Below, one piece after another: positions 25,686 to 38,419 of a stretch of 64,000 nucleotides of DNA. The DNA is taken from contig CM068313.1 of NCBI GenBank assembly GCA_034766995.1, forward strand, positions 5,710,461 to 5,774,460. The letters run 5' to 3'. The translations under genes and the position numbers were made by a program. This DNA comes from Acanthacorydalis orientalis (Eukaryota > Arthropoda > Insecta > Megaloptera > Corydalidae). Numbering within the stretch: position 1 is the stretch's first letter; each line of letters opens with the position of its first letter. The notes below the pieces were generated by a model. It searched no databases. It saw only the letters and a program-made list of their open reading frames with translations, and was not told the DNA's origin.

Positions 25686-26239
25686 TATATAAAAATTTCA
25701 AACATATTTTATTTGTCAGTTTTTAAATAAATACAATTTTCTTGAATTCTAAATATTTCTCTATAAGAACTCAATTGCAAGTTAAATCTGGTGCTGAGTT
25801 TATATGCAAATTAATTAAAACTGGATGATGAAAATACAAGGCCTATATTTAATTATTTTTATTTTCTACACAGACTAAAGATGTTGCTTTTAATCAGTAC
25901 AATGGCAGTTGATTCAATTATACTGTATCCATTCGACGATTTTTTTCCGTCAACAGTCTCAATTAATTAATTTTAAAATTAAAATCCATTTCCGTGATCT
26001 GAAAAACAAACACATTCGAAACGAGCACACATACAAAACAGTAAATCAATTGACAGAAGGAAACAATACAGTCGATTTTACAATCTCTATTTAGCGCTGA
26101 AAATAAAAACAAATTGCAGAGACACTTTTCCTGTATCGTCCTGTATGTATTCGAGTGAGTCGAGCTCGGAAATAATTCTTCTGTTAAGCAAACATCTCAC
26201 GACTGATCAATTTTCATCCGACAAATTACTTTTCAATTA

Positions 26240-26660
26240 CGACGTCGTCGAGAAGCGAACCAATTAAAAAAAGCCATAATGAAAATCGGTCGATGCGTCC
26301 GTCCGTTGTTGTATCGTGCTCTAGCTCTAGGCGAACGTTACGCGAACTGTCGATGTAGTGGTGATTCGAAGAGTGCTTCTTCTTCTTTCACGAACGATAC
26401 GAGAGACGGCGAACGAACGGCGTACGGACGGGTATTATCTGTGACATATTGGATCCGGCCAGTGTGCATTCATTCTCCCGAGACTAAAGAAAGATTGAAG
26501 GGAAGTATCCTCGAACTTGACCTCGGTTGATAACAAGAACTCTACTCGCAAACCTTACATGCATCCGGCGGTGGGGTAACAACGTCGACAGTGATGGAAC
26601 GGCGCTTAACAAGACGTAGGACCATAGTAGTTCTTAAGTAAAACGACGGATTGTAGAAAC
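26240..26660. promoter_or_regulatory. CpG-rich island 0.8-1.2 kb upstream of the first visible Robo exon
   Basis: Dense CG (GACGTCGTCGAGAAGCG, GACGGCGAACGAACGGCGTA). One 83-codon open frame is present but has no signal peptide or Ig motif. Could be an internal promoter or enhancer for Robo. Confidence 0.35.
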
Positions 26661-26744
26661 GTTTCATAATAACCCCTGATCTGTCTATGTCTCGACTGTT
26701 TGTTTGACCATTCCATTCGCTCGAATTAAACTATGAAGGATTTC

Positions 26745-26747
<3 letters not shown>

Positions 26748-26798
<51 letters not shown>

Positions 26799-27002
26799 TA
26801 TAATATAGGGTCAGAGATGAAGACAAGTTAAATATAAGAAACGGATATATTTTTTGATGTCATGAAATTCGTCACAGTAATATAATTTAAAAAAGATCTA
26901 GATTTATGCCAACAAATTATATAATCCATACTTTAAAAAAATATAACAACATACTTTCACTAACTTTTTCGAGTTGATACAATAGATCACTCTCTCTCTC
27001 CC

Positions 27003-27062
<60 letters not shown>
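26748..27062. repeat. Two long (TA)n tracts upstream of the visible Robo exons
   Basis: Tracts at 26748-26805 and 27007-27062 with about 200 bp of plain AT-rich DNA between; the second abuts the mariner relic. Confidence 0.93.
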
Positions 27063-27066
<4 letters not shown>

Positions 27067-27070
27067 CTAC

Positions 27071-27380
27071 AGCCCTGATCTTTCACCAAGCGATTATCAC
27101 TTGTTCTTGTAACTAAAAAAGTGGCTCACATTTCAACATTTTGAAAATGACAAAGAACTGAAAACAGGTGTTACTAATTGGTTTAAGTCACGGTGAATTT
27201 CTTCAAGCCAGGGATAAAGAAGCTGGTGCCACAATACCAAAAATTCTCAGAAGTCAATGATGACTATGCGGAAAAGTAATGTACATATGTAGATGTTTTT
27301 TGCCTAAATAAATCATTTTTATCATTGATTGTTTTTTCTAATTGCTGTACGGACCTAGATTTTAAAACGCGCCTCGTATA
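27071..27380 (+). mobile_element. 3' end of a mariner element (fourth type) next to the first visible Robo exon
   Basis: The plus-strand reading PDLSPSDYHLFL, stop, LKKWLTFQHFENDKELKTG ... KKLVPQYQKFSEVNDDYAEK is the C-terminal third of a DD34D transposase including the third catalytic Asp. A terminal repeat-like stretch (AAACGCGCCTCGTATA) follows. A (TA)n tract replaces the left part. It ends 67 bp from the exon. Confidence 0.8.
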
Positions 27381-27447
27381 TACTTATATGTATTTGTGTA
27401 TGTGTACTTGTATATCAAATAATGATTGCATTTTCTTTTAATTCTAG

Positions 27448-27853
27448 TACTACGAGATGAATTTCGTCTCGAACCGCAGAATACACGAGTCGCGCAAGGA
27501 GAAACAGCACTTTTAGAATGTGGTCCGCCAAGAGGGAGTCCGGAACCGTCTGTGTCGTGGCGGAAAAACGGTCAAGCTCTTGATTTAGACAATAGTAAAA
27601 GGTAAGAATCACGCATATATCATTTCTTGAGAGATTTGTATTTTTTATACTGTCTTGGAAGTCTTCGTCCTTGGATCATTCGAATTTTTAGCTGATATAA
27701 CTCGTAAAAAAGATAGAAAATCAAATAATCCAAAAAGACAAATATCACTAAATCATATTTTTAATAGCGTACAGTTTACTCTTGTAAAGTAAAAATGTAT
27801 TTCTACAGAAATATATTCAGAACACGAATATTCCTACGAATGCATTTATTCAT

Positions 27854-27937
<84 letters not shown>

Positions 27938-28129
27938 TTTCTATAGGATGCGTCTCGTGGATGGAGGAAACTTAGCCATAACCGATGTCAGACAATCCGA
28001 CGACGGTCGGTATCAATGTGTTGCTAGTAATATAGTCGGATTGAGAGAGAGTGTAATCGCCCAGCTGAGGGTACACGTAAAACCTTTTTTAATTAGAGGC
28101 CCGCAGGTAAATACAAATAAATATATTAA

Positions 28130-28175
<46 letters not shown>

Positions 28176-31100
28176 TATCTTGTTACGACTTAATCAGGAC
28201 ATTAACGCGATGGAAGGAGAAAGTGTAGAATTTACATGCCACGTAGGAGGCGATCCGATGCCTGACGTGTTATGGCGACGAACAGCAGGAGGTGGAAACA
28301 TGCCTCTGGGAAGAGTACATATATTAGAGGACAGAAGTTTAAGATTAGACGACGTGACATTAGAAGACGAGGGTGAATACAGTTGTGTTGCAGATAATGC
28401 AGTCGGCGCAGTAACAGCTTCGGGAACACTGACTGTATTCTGTAAGCTGACTTTATCGCTCGCATTTAAAAACAACTCGAACACTTTTATTTAAATATAT
28501 AAATGTGTTTGTACAGCTCCTCCTAAATTGACAATAAGACCGGTAGCAGTGTCTATCGAAACTGGCAACGATGCCAGATTCGAATGTGCCGCTACAGGTA
28601 ACCCACGTCCGAGCCTGTTCTGGACAACGGAAGGAAGTCGACATCTGTTGTTACCAGGAACATCGCATGGTAGATTGTTAGCGAATTCACCGAATGGGGG
28701 TAGCTCTTTAGGACCGGATACGAGATCGATGTTGACGTGGAGAAGTGCGGAAAAGAGTGATAATGGAGTTGTGATTGTATGTTCGGCTGTCAGTACAGCA
28801 GGTTAGAGTTTTGTATTTCTTAGAAATATTTATCAGTCAATCAGATTTAAATTTTTACTCACGTTTTTTTATTATGCTTAAAAGACAGCACTTTAAACAG
28901 CTATTGTTTATTTACACATTTAAATACCTTGATATTCAGAACGCAAATAATAAAAGACTATATAGTTCTTATAAATGTCTTAACAGGATTTATACAACCA
29001 ACAGCTAATCAGGTTGTAACCCCTTAATATACTATGAGACTGTATTTAGTTATGTAGGTTGAAATTAAGATATCACAGACAAATTCTAAACATACTTCAT
29101 TTTTAAAAATACGCACTTCTTATTGGTTGATTATTGAGTACTAAGTTATTGCACAAATATTTTAAAATGAGAAAGATCACCAACAAGAGACAGACTAACC
29201 AATCAAATTTCAAAGTGACAACCAACTCAATCTGTCAAATAAAAACTTCTGACCTATCATTTCTCAAGAACCACTAGATGAATTTTATTATTTTTTTTTT
29301 TGCAATATTCGAATTTAAATTTTCATTTAAACAGAATCAATTCACATTTAAACAGAAACAAATTTTAAATTTTGCCAGAATTGTAGATGGGAAAAAAGTT
29401 TATTTTTTTCAAAAATAAACTCTAATAATTTTAATTGAATTTTTTTATTACATCAAAAAAAATATATATTTTTTTAATTTGTATTGATTAATGTACTTGA
29501 TACATTATTAAATATAAAAATATCATAACAGGTTCAATAACAGCAAGAGCTCGACTAACAGTAACATCAGAAGAAGACCGTTTACCACCTATTATTGTTC
29601 AGAATCCATCTGACCAAACTCTGCCATTACATTCGGTAGCAATGTTTCGATGCAAGGCCGAAGGACACCCTATACCAATAATAACATGGTATCGAGGCGA
29701 TAAACCGATAATGTCATCCATTCGTCATACAATCACTGACGAAGGATTCCTTGAAATAAACGATCTACAGAAATCGGACAGCGGTGTTTATACGTGCGTC
29801 GCATCGTCCCGTAGCGGAAAAGCGACATGGACAGCGACACTGTTAGTAGAAAATCCTACAAATCCAAATATTAATTTCTTCCGCGCGCCAGAACCTTCGA
29901 CACTACCAGGACCGCCGAGTAAACCGCACGTGTTGAACCAATCGGACAGTAGTGTTACAATTGGATGGAATAGAAATAATAAAATTGGATCGTCGAGTTT
30001 AGTTGGATATCAGGTACAGTGATGTGGATTTTCTTCATTTTTTAATAGACAGCAATATATATTTTTATCAAAAAAATTAAATATGAATCTATTAGGGGTA
30101 AAAAATAGTTCGATGCCTTTTTGTATAGAAAATGAATGTTTACGGAAAAATGAAATACACTTAAATCCTCAAAATATCACCCATTATTTTATATAATTCT
30201 ACTCCATCTGTCAGGTAACGGACGAACTTCTTGTCGAAAAAAGATGGTGACTTTGAGTCGATGAAGTCGTAATACATTTACGGTCCCCTCTTACTGTTTT
30301 TTTCATTTTTTACATGTTTTATGTCTCACAATACCTTCCCTAAAAGCTAAACAAATCATTCCAGCATTTTTTAAAACTGGAATGCGAAAAGTAAGCAATG
30401 CCTAAGATACTGCTCTTCGGATGCCGTCTTGTTCACTAATGTATTGTGAGGTTATGCCAACTCCTTGGCCAATATATATAGTGTTTTTAAATGTTAATGT
30501 TGGAACTTTAAAATCCTAATACGACGAGAAAATATTTTAACACTATACTGAGTAATGACTGATACAATTTGAGGGCACCGAATTATTTTTTACACCTATT
30601 AAATATGAATTTCCATTCGAATAGTTCTAATTAATAAATTTGTTAATCGTGAAATCGTTGATTTCTTCCAGATCGAAGTTTATACAAAAAGTTCCGGTTG
30701 GGAAATAGCTCACAATCATATCACTGAACCGATATACACTCATTATTTAATGTCGCCGGGAATAAATTATATATTTCTAGTGCGTGCAAAAAACTCGCAC
30801 GGATTATCTCCACCATCCGCTCCTTCAGAACCTATATCCATAAGCCCTGACAATAACTGGGATACGATTTCCGGAGGAGGATTTTCTGTGAATCATCAAG
30901 TAACAGAAATGAACGAAGCGAGAGCTCAACTTTATTCCGCGAACGTTGTAATATTAAACGAAGCTGTCGCCTTGCAGAACACGGCTGTCAAATTGGTTTG
31001 GGAGGTACTTTCTATTTTAAATTGTCTCAATCTATTTTCTGTTTTAAATATGCGAACGCATACTAATAGCTGTACATTTCTTAGATTATCAGTGGTGAAT

Positions 31101-34100
31101 TCGTGGAAGGATTCTATATTTATTACCGGCCATTGGATGGAGCTGCGCGCAGTATGTACCCAAACACAACGTCTTATAATATGCAAACTGTCCTCCATTC
31201 CGGATCAGCGTCTGGATTCACAGTCACCGGACTACATAAATACACGAGATACGAGTTTTTCTTGGTACCGTTTTATAAAACGATCGACGGAAGGCCGTCG
31301 AACTCGCGAATAGCAAGAACTTTAGAAGGAGGTAAGAAATATTCCTTTTCTTTAAAACTCCTGCTTATTTTACTGATTTCATTGGATTCGACGCAACAAA
31401 ATACAATTCGGGAACGAAATAAATTAATAAATATTTCTACAATTTAAATATTGAAATATCCAAATATTTCATTCATGTTATTAAAACTGTATACTAATAC
31501 AAATACTAAACGATCATTTTCGTTCTCTTTCTCTCTCGTCGAACGTATTGTCTACAGAAATAAATATGATTTCATTATTTATTTCAAAGACTGGCCAAGA
31601 TCGAATTTCATTACATATTTCAAGCAGAAGATTTATTAATGAAACACATTTTCGTAATAAATATAAATATAGACAGAAAATTATTTCTGAATACAAATTG
31701 TCTTTTAGAATATTACAAGTCATAAATAAAATTTGCGTTAAATATTGTTGGGGCTGAAACATTTTATTAATTAATAAAAGTGTCATGTTTTGATCAAAAA
31801 AGTTTTCTTTCATATTTTTAATCGTATTCAATTTTATAAAAATATTTTCGACTAGTTTGATTGAAATACATTAAAAAGTTGAAGTTACAAATTATATTAG
31901 TTCGTATTTTATTTCACAGTTCATTCTATAAAAATAATACTAGACGATTATTTATAAGATTATAAAAATTTTGCTGAAAGTCAATACAATTTTAAACGAA
32001 TTAATAAACGTCTTTAAAACGTTTTTAAAAAAATAAATATAATTATTTTCTTTGACTTGATCCAGTTGTGTCAAACATGCGGCCCAAAGATTGAAGTTGA
32101 CTTTATTAAAGTAATAAAATAATTAGAATACTAAAATAATAATAAAAAGTAACATTCAGATGGAATTGATTGAAATCCAGTACAACACGGTGTTAAAAGA
32201 ATGAAGTTGGTATTCCAGATTTTTATCTGTACTTCCCAGAATATTTTATTGAAATGTTCTTGGCAATATTTGGTAGTGCATACCTATGTGAACAATTATT
32301 TTCCGTTTTAAAAACTAATAACATTTCACACAATTGACAAATCAACATTTAACATCTGTAGTAAAAATATCATTATCACAAAAAATTACACCCGACATTG
32401 ATAAAACAGTTACTGCTAAATGATACCAAGTTTCTAATAAAAAATATTATTTTTTTTAATTTCTCTAATTTAAAATGTTGTAACATTTGAGAATAATACT
32501 AAAAATTAATTTATGTTTTTTAATATTTATATACTCATTATAGAAAAAAGTAATGTAAACATAAAACGACTTATTTTCGAATATAAATAAAAGAGCTTTT
32601 TTCGCCCACTAATTTTTTTTAGGGTGATTTTCTTTTAGTCTGCACCCCGCATACTCTCTTAAACTGAATTTGGTGGCCCGTTTTCATATATGAGTTTGAC
32701 ACGACTGACAGTCCAATTAAATCATTGTAAATATTATTATACGGTTGATCCCAGCTCTTCAGTCTACTTCTGTTAGACTGATCTGTACTTGGAATTAACA
32801 TCAAGCTACCTGGAGATGACTCAGAAGCTAAAACCAGTAATAGCAAATATTTCAAGAATACTCCAAGAATGTCAATAGACTAATAGGTCACAGTTATAGA
32901 AATAAACAGTTTTAACTTCAAAATAATTTCTTACAAATTATACAAAACATAAATACTTTAGAAAGAGAAAACTTTTTTTAAAAAAATTTATAATATTTAT
33001 TTTCTATTTTCTATAGATTATATTTATAAGTTTATTATTTTCTTAATTACATTTAAGTTTTTGTTTATCGATTTATATACAACTTTATGCCATGTGTGGA
33101 ATATTGTCTTTTTTTAAAAAGATTTTGTTTTTTTATATTCTTATTTTATTTCCTTTATATTGTTTTACCATTTTTAAATAAAATGTAAAATTTTTAAGTA
33201 TTGAACGATTTTTTAATGAATGATAAATCGTACCTACACGAAATTTGTAAACTTTTTTTAAAAAAGTTTAGAAGTTGTGTCTAGGCACTTAGCTTCGACG
33301 AATTTTAATCGTAGCTCCCGATGAATCTCCGACACACATGGAACCTCTCTTATTCAATTCAACAGCGGTATACATAAAATGGCGTCCTCCGCCGCAATCT
33401 TCATTAAATGGCGTATTGCGATATTACCAGGTAATTAATTTATTTTACTCTTATATAATGTTTACTTTCACAGTATAGATTTTGCTACTGTGGCTAAATT
33501 CTCTCTTTCACAAATGAACTTTTCACTCGCCCACAGATAAATGTGTCTGGACAAAAATATTCAATAATCGATTATTGATCATTTTTGATTGTTGCAGAAT
33601 TTGTGCAACAATTAAAATTTAATCGTGTGCACAATTTTAATGACGATGCGATCGTCTTGGAACAATAAAGTACAGATAAATGTTTTTTGTGACTTTTTTG
33701 TACCTTAGTGCTTTGAGTATGATTGTTTAGCTGTCGAAATACGCATAAGCAACAATCAAAAAAATCGTTAATTTGTTATTGAACATTTTGATCGGAGAAA
33801 ATTACTATGATTTGAGATGAATGAAAAAATCAATTTACGAAATCGAGTTCTATCTCATTTTCCAACATTTTTTTATCAATTGGTTTGAGAATATTTTAAA
33901 ATATTCTTCACATATAACTTATATATTTTTCACAGATTATTGTACATAGAGGTGACCTCGATGATATGAAATTATCAAAACAATTAACGAACGTCACAGT
34001 GGACGCCTCGACCCCTACACTTTTACTTACAAACTTAACAGCGGGAATTACGTATCTGGTTCGAATAGCTGCGGCTACCAAAGCTGGTCTAGGACCGTTC

Positions 34101-35138
34101 AGCGCACCCGCAGTATTAAGATTAAATCCGACGTCTAGAGTTTTAGATCAGCATCATCATAAGTAAACATTGAATATCTTTAAACTATTTAAATATTCAT
34201 ATCTAACGGACATATTAACACTTTTTCTGTTTCAGACATCCGATAGGATCGCACGATATTCGAACGAACGTTTCTGCCGATTTCCTTACCGAAACTTGGT
34301 TTATGGCTTTACTGGGAAGTATGGTAGCCGTTATGGTGTTGTTATTCGCGGCCATGTTATATGTTAGAAGGAGACACATGTTAGCAAAAAAATCGATATC
34401 GAATGGACGATCGAACGGTGCGGTGCTTAACACGCCCATCGGTTTGAAAACTGCAGTCGGTCTACCGCATCCTTTATCGACGTCGAACGACAGTCCATCG
34501 TTATGGTTAGATAAAGATCAAATGTCTACGTACACGGCTGCTAGTATTCCTGATTACGCACGGCTCACTCCTAATCCGATGCCGGATTACGCAGAAGTAG
34601 ACACGTTAGGGTTTGGAGCGAAATTGATTAAGAGCGACGATGCGAAATCACCGGCTCCGTATGCGACGACTACTTTAATCGGAAGCGCAAGGAGCCATAT
34701 TGGATCGATGGTAATTTATTGAATCTCCCAAAACAACCACAAAGCCTCTCCCTCGAATTGAATCGAAACCATTCTTTCCAGTGGCAGCCAAAAAGTTCTC
34801 CAGAGGAACCGGTATATCCTGCTCTTAACGGCGGGTACTACAACCGAAACGTTTACTCCGAATCGTATTTCCGAGGAATCGCACCGTCCGCAATGGTACC
34901 GAGAAGACTTTCAGGAAGCGGATGCGGTCCCGATGTTTTAAAAGCATCTCCGACTCCGGTCTACGCACGAATCGGTCCGTCGGGTATACCTTGGTCGAGT
35001 ACACGAGATCCGGCGTGCGACGGCGATAAGACATGGGGTCCTAACAAAGGACCGAGCTTGAGCAGCTTCGCTAGTCCCAAACAGCATATCTTGTATCATC
35101 CGTCAAGTAGAAGTGAGCCGGGTGCCGCCATTTTATAG
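27448..35138 (+). CDS. robo2: Roundabout-family axon-guidance receptor (Robo2/3, lea-like), 3' eleven exons
   Basis: Single-pass receptor for Slit that controls axon repulsion and lateral position at the midline. Exons read by splice sites and frame: 27448-27601, 27947-28106, 28198-28441, 28517-28801, 29532-30013, 30672-31004, 31085-31331, 33315-33430, 33936-34162, 34236-34710, 34782-35138. All phases join, giving about 1025 residues. Domain order: Ig2 (exons 1-2; [16 protein letters not shown]), Ig3 ([18 protein letters not shown]), Ig4 (FECAATGNP), Ig5 ([15 protein letters not shown]), three fibronectin III domains (exons 5-9), one membrane helix ([20 protein letters not shown]) and a short tail. 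The tail has CC0-like PDYAEV and CC1-like [12 protein letters not shown] but no proline-rich CC2/CC3, which is the Robo2/3 pattern. Ig1 and the signal peptide lie upstream of the window, so this is a partial gene. Robo2/3 versus Robo1 is inferred from the tail and from Ig3 similarity. Confidence 0.93.
27856..27935. repeat. (TA)n tract ending 11 bp before a Robo exon
   Basis: 80 bp of TA, then TGTTTTTCTATAG and the exon at 27947. Only a five-T run is left as pyrimidine tract. Confidence 0.95.
28135..28172. repeat. (TA)n tract between two Robo exons
   Basis: 38 bp of TA in the 91-bp intron between exons ending at 28106 and starting at 28198. Confidence 0.95.
30092..30599 (-). mobile_element. 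Deleted mauritiana-like mariner inside a Robo intron
   Basis: 508 bp with ends TTAGGGGTAAAAAATAGTTC and complement-like ATTTTTTACACCTA. Its reverse complement has the family's leader (TATATATTGGCCAAGGAGTT), the N-terminal region (CLLFAFQF) and the C-terminal PLPDRW...YFED; the core is missing. Antisense to Robo. Confidence 0.82.
32063..32460 (+). mobile_element. hAT element remnant inside a Robo intron
   Basis: Starts CAGTTGTGTCAAACATGCGG, a common hAT terminus. At about 32250-32430 the plus strand reads [20 protein letters not shown] and TNNISHN, the conserved C-terminal dimerisation motif (YLCEQLFS) of hAT transposases. Heavily deleted; no right end found. Confidence 0.75.
33507..33842. 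mobile_element. Palindromic MITE, most complete copy (in Robo intron)
   Basis: About 336 bp; left half TTTCACAAATGAACTTTTCA..., right half is its imperfect reverse complement (...ATGAATGAAAAAATCAATTT). Inner inverted motifs include ATTGATCATTTTTGATTGTT and GCATAAGCAACAATC. No coding capacity. Five more copies lie at 46.8, 48.2, 49.9, 52.5 and 56.2 kb. Confidence 0.75.
34711..34781 (+). other. Last Robo intron, short (71 bp)
   Basis: GT...ttccAG intron between the membrane/CC0/CC1 exon and the terminal exon; phase 0 on both sides. If retained, translation runs V-I-Y-stop within four codons, which would give a receptor lacking the last 118 residues. Whether such an isoform exists is not shown by the sequence. 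Confidence 0.75.
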
Positions 35139-37280
35139 AGAAATCGTACAGATTTCAAAAAGTGATATAATAGGCTTCATTTATTCAAATATGCAACAAT
35201 CAAGGCCTAAACTGAATGATTTTTTAACGTATCGTGTGAGGTTTCATTGAGAGTATGTCATTTTTGAGACGTGGAACTGATTCGAAGCAAAAAGAAAAAT
35301 TATACTTGTGATAATTTATAATTTTTTGTGTAACGTTTTTTCGATACATTTTTTCTCGGTTCGAGTATAAAATAGGAGTAGATTTCAAACTATTCAGAGG
35401 ATGTTAAAATAGATGAATGTGTACCGATAATTTCCCTTTTCTGTACAAATTTAAAAAAAAAATACATTGATAATAAATGGACTGAATAGAAATGAAAAGA
35501 GTTAGGTATGAAACGATTTTTTTATAATAATGAAATAAATATATTGAAATCAATTACAAAATCAATAACAACATAATATTAACACAATATATTATATAAA
35601 TATTCAATCTAACTTGAGAATAAATACATTAAATCAAATTTTACATAGTGATTTCGCTTCTTAGTAATTTTATAACTTTAAAAAATCTACAAACGACTTA
35701 TTTTATTTTTTTATTATTCACTCAACAGTCTAAGAAATGCCTCTTCTTAGTAACTACTCCAAATATTTTTTTAGAAAAATATTAAGAAGGTGGAGTACGA
35801 AAAAAATATAAGATTGAAATCCAAAAAACTTAAATTATTGTATTTAAGAAACTAATGTAATCACACAGACAATTTTTTAAAATTATAACAAATGTACTTC
35901 TTACAAACAAATATGTACTTGTACTCATCTTCTTATAAAAACATTTTTTTCTAACTAAGTTAAGCTAGTTATTTATTTTAACTTTTTTAAAATACAACTC
36001 AAGCTGCACTCTTCATAAAATAAATATTAAACTTACAGCATCTACAAAACTGCAAAATGTTTTGATAAAGATTGAAAATCACTGACGTGAAGTATAATAT
36101 AAGGTAATATATCAAAATATCTGGAATATTTTTGTAGATTTTGTAATGATCAAAATTTATTTTATGTAAAACGAAACGTGTTTCATAAGATAGGAAAAAC
36201 AACAATATGATTGTTTAGATTTAAGTTTTATTTAATAATTTCTTGTTTATAACATAAATTGTGTATATTAAATCAACGTACAATAAAAAAAGCTAATGTT
36301 TTGATACAGAAACAGTTTTTTTCTAAAGAAATCATAATACATTTTTTAAATATAAACTCCGTAACGTACACGAAGTACATTTTAAAGATCGATATACGTT
36401 TTTCTCATTCTGTAAATTACTCGATAAGAATAAAGACTGTATTTGTATAGAACTCTTTAAGTTTAAATTTCTTCATGTGTGCATATTCGCTTCCATTGTC
36501 TTGGAAACAAATTGCTCATGAGTACGTTTAAGTAAACATGTAAATATTAGCTTGTTTGATTAAATTAAGCTATCAAGTATTTTGTAATTTTTTGTAACAT
36601 ATCAGAATGTCTTCTATTAATGTGAATAATGTTTATCGGTTTAGTCTATTCATAATTATAAATTTCATTATCGATGATCACCAAATATGTTCATATGTAT
36701 CTACGCTAAGCCTTCATTCGATAGCTTTCATATGGATATCGACGAGAATAGTTTAGTAATTCTTCATGACGTTTGTTTTTCTTTTCGAGTGTAATATACA
36801 AGAAAATCTAAACATGTAAATTATGAATGTCACACTAAGCTAAAAGAGCAATAAAAACTTAACTTGTTGTAGATATTTATGTCCGAACTAAATAACTCCT
36901 CTTCCGAGTACATTTATATTCGATACACTTTTTTCTCGAATATCGACGTTACGTCCGACTGTACAGAATGTAAAAAGTGTCGTAATGTATAATACCGCTC
37001 GGATGTCGCTCCGATACATAAAAAGTGTATCGGATATAAAAAAAGTAACGAACTAGTTTGCTACTAGAAAATGTTTTATTATTCCAATGTGAATTTACTG
37101 TATAAAATTTCATCTATTATAAAAAAAAATATTCAATGAAGATACATTAGACCACTTCATTGACATGTTATAAAATATATTCCAATATATATTTGTCAAT
37201 GTATGTACATATCAAACTTATACAGACACGTCTGAAATATTGAAATTGTAATTTGAGAATCGGTGACATAGCTAGGCATT
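35139..37280. other. Robo 3' flank and probable 3' UTR
   Basis: AT-rich; AATAAA signals at about 35469 and 35536. No repeats recognised. The UTR end cannot be fixed from sequence. Confidence 0.5.
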
Positions 37281-37360
37281 TTATATGGAGGAAAATACAC
37301 TGTCGTCGGAATCATCGGTGGTTAAACGATCATATTTGGGGATGAATGGATTACTACTTT
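37281..37360 (-). CDS. Candidate terminal exon of an unannotated minus-strand gene
   Basis: The minus strand shows a splice acceptor (ttacatcag) followed by an 80-nt open stretch: two bases, then SSNPFIPKYDRL and TTDDSDDSVFSSI, then TAA. Base composition is much richer in G and C than the flanks, and the acidic, serine-rich ending resembles a cytoplasmic tail. I could not find an exon ending in the matching phase. It lies 2.1 kb downstream of the Robo stop codon on the opposite strand. Confidence 0.4.
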
Positions 37361-38419
37361 CTGATGTAAATAAAATCTTTTCTATTCTAAGATATATTTA
37401 AAGTCCTTAGGTATTATTTTCAACAATATAACGTAGCTATGTCAATATTAAAATAGAACCTCGTTAGTTTAAACGATCACATTAGTGATAATAAATAAAT
37501 AATCCCTCGTTTTCTTTTAACGATGAAACTGTTAATGGATATTTTTACAATAGACAAAGATGTGTCAAGTAAACAGACATCTGCAAGTCTTTAAAATTTC
37601 TATACGAATCTAACTCTAGTAGCTCTATCTAAAATCTACATTTCTTCATTCGAACTATTTAAATAGAATATCTAATTCGCAATTTATTATAACTTTTTTT
37701 ATTGAACATGCTGCATGAATTTAAAGTACCACGATACATAACTGCAAAAAGAACTCATAGCAAAACTGAAATAAAACGTTTATTAGAATATTTCAAGCCT
37801 GGACTAAATTTTCCTGTACTATGGTTGGATTTTTGATGAGTATATTTTGTTTAAAAAGAACCAGCTTTTGAAAGCTTTATATAATTATATTTTATTTTTA
37901 AATTTTTCCAACAGTACTCACATCTAATCCGTCCATGTAAAAAACTCAAACAAACCAGAATAATAATGTTTATTTACATTTGAACGCAGCAAACGTGCAT
38001 TCGGAATAATTGTTAAACTAAAATATGTCGCAGAAACTTTCCAGCCGAAAACATGCAACGTGTTCGATTATATTTTTTATTTCTACGCTCGATTGATTGA
38101 AAGTAAGAAATCTTAAAATTAATTTCAAAGCGATTGTCTTCCTATTTTTGGTTTCGTATAAAAACAGAGAAACTTCGATTTATTTGTATGGATTGTATCT
38201 ACAACGCTGGATCTTAAAGCTAACTAATTTAAATTGAAATCTCAGACAGAAGAAAAACATGTTGTTTATATTTTTATATTATTATAATGATTAAATTTAA
38301 ATTGTAATATAAATCATGTAAACGCTGTAACTGTGTAATAACATAAAAAATATATGTAAGAATGAATTGTTTTCGAATTATTTAATTACAACTCGTATAA
38401 AACAAAACTCATGACTTAC

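Noticed and set aside
26279..26530. 83-codon open frame as a possible first exon of Robo
   Set aside because: No signal peptide, no Ig1 features and no usable donor that continues into 27448 in phase.
28194..28484. Minus-strand frames across Robo exons
   Set aside because: Shadows of the Ig3 exon.
32619..32855. 78-codon minus-strand open frame in a Robo intron
   Set aside because: No splice sites in phase and no family resemblance; probably repeat-derived.
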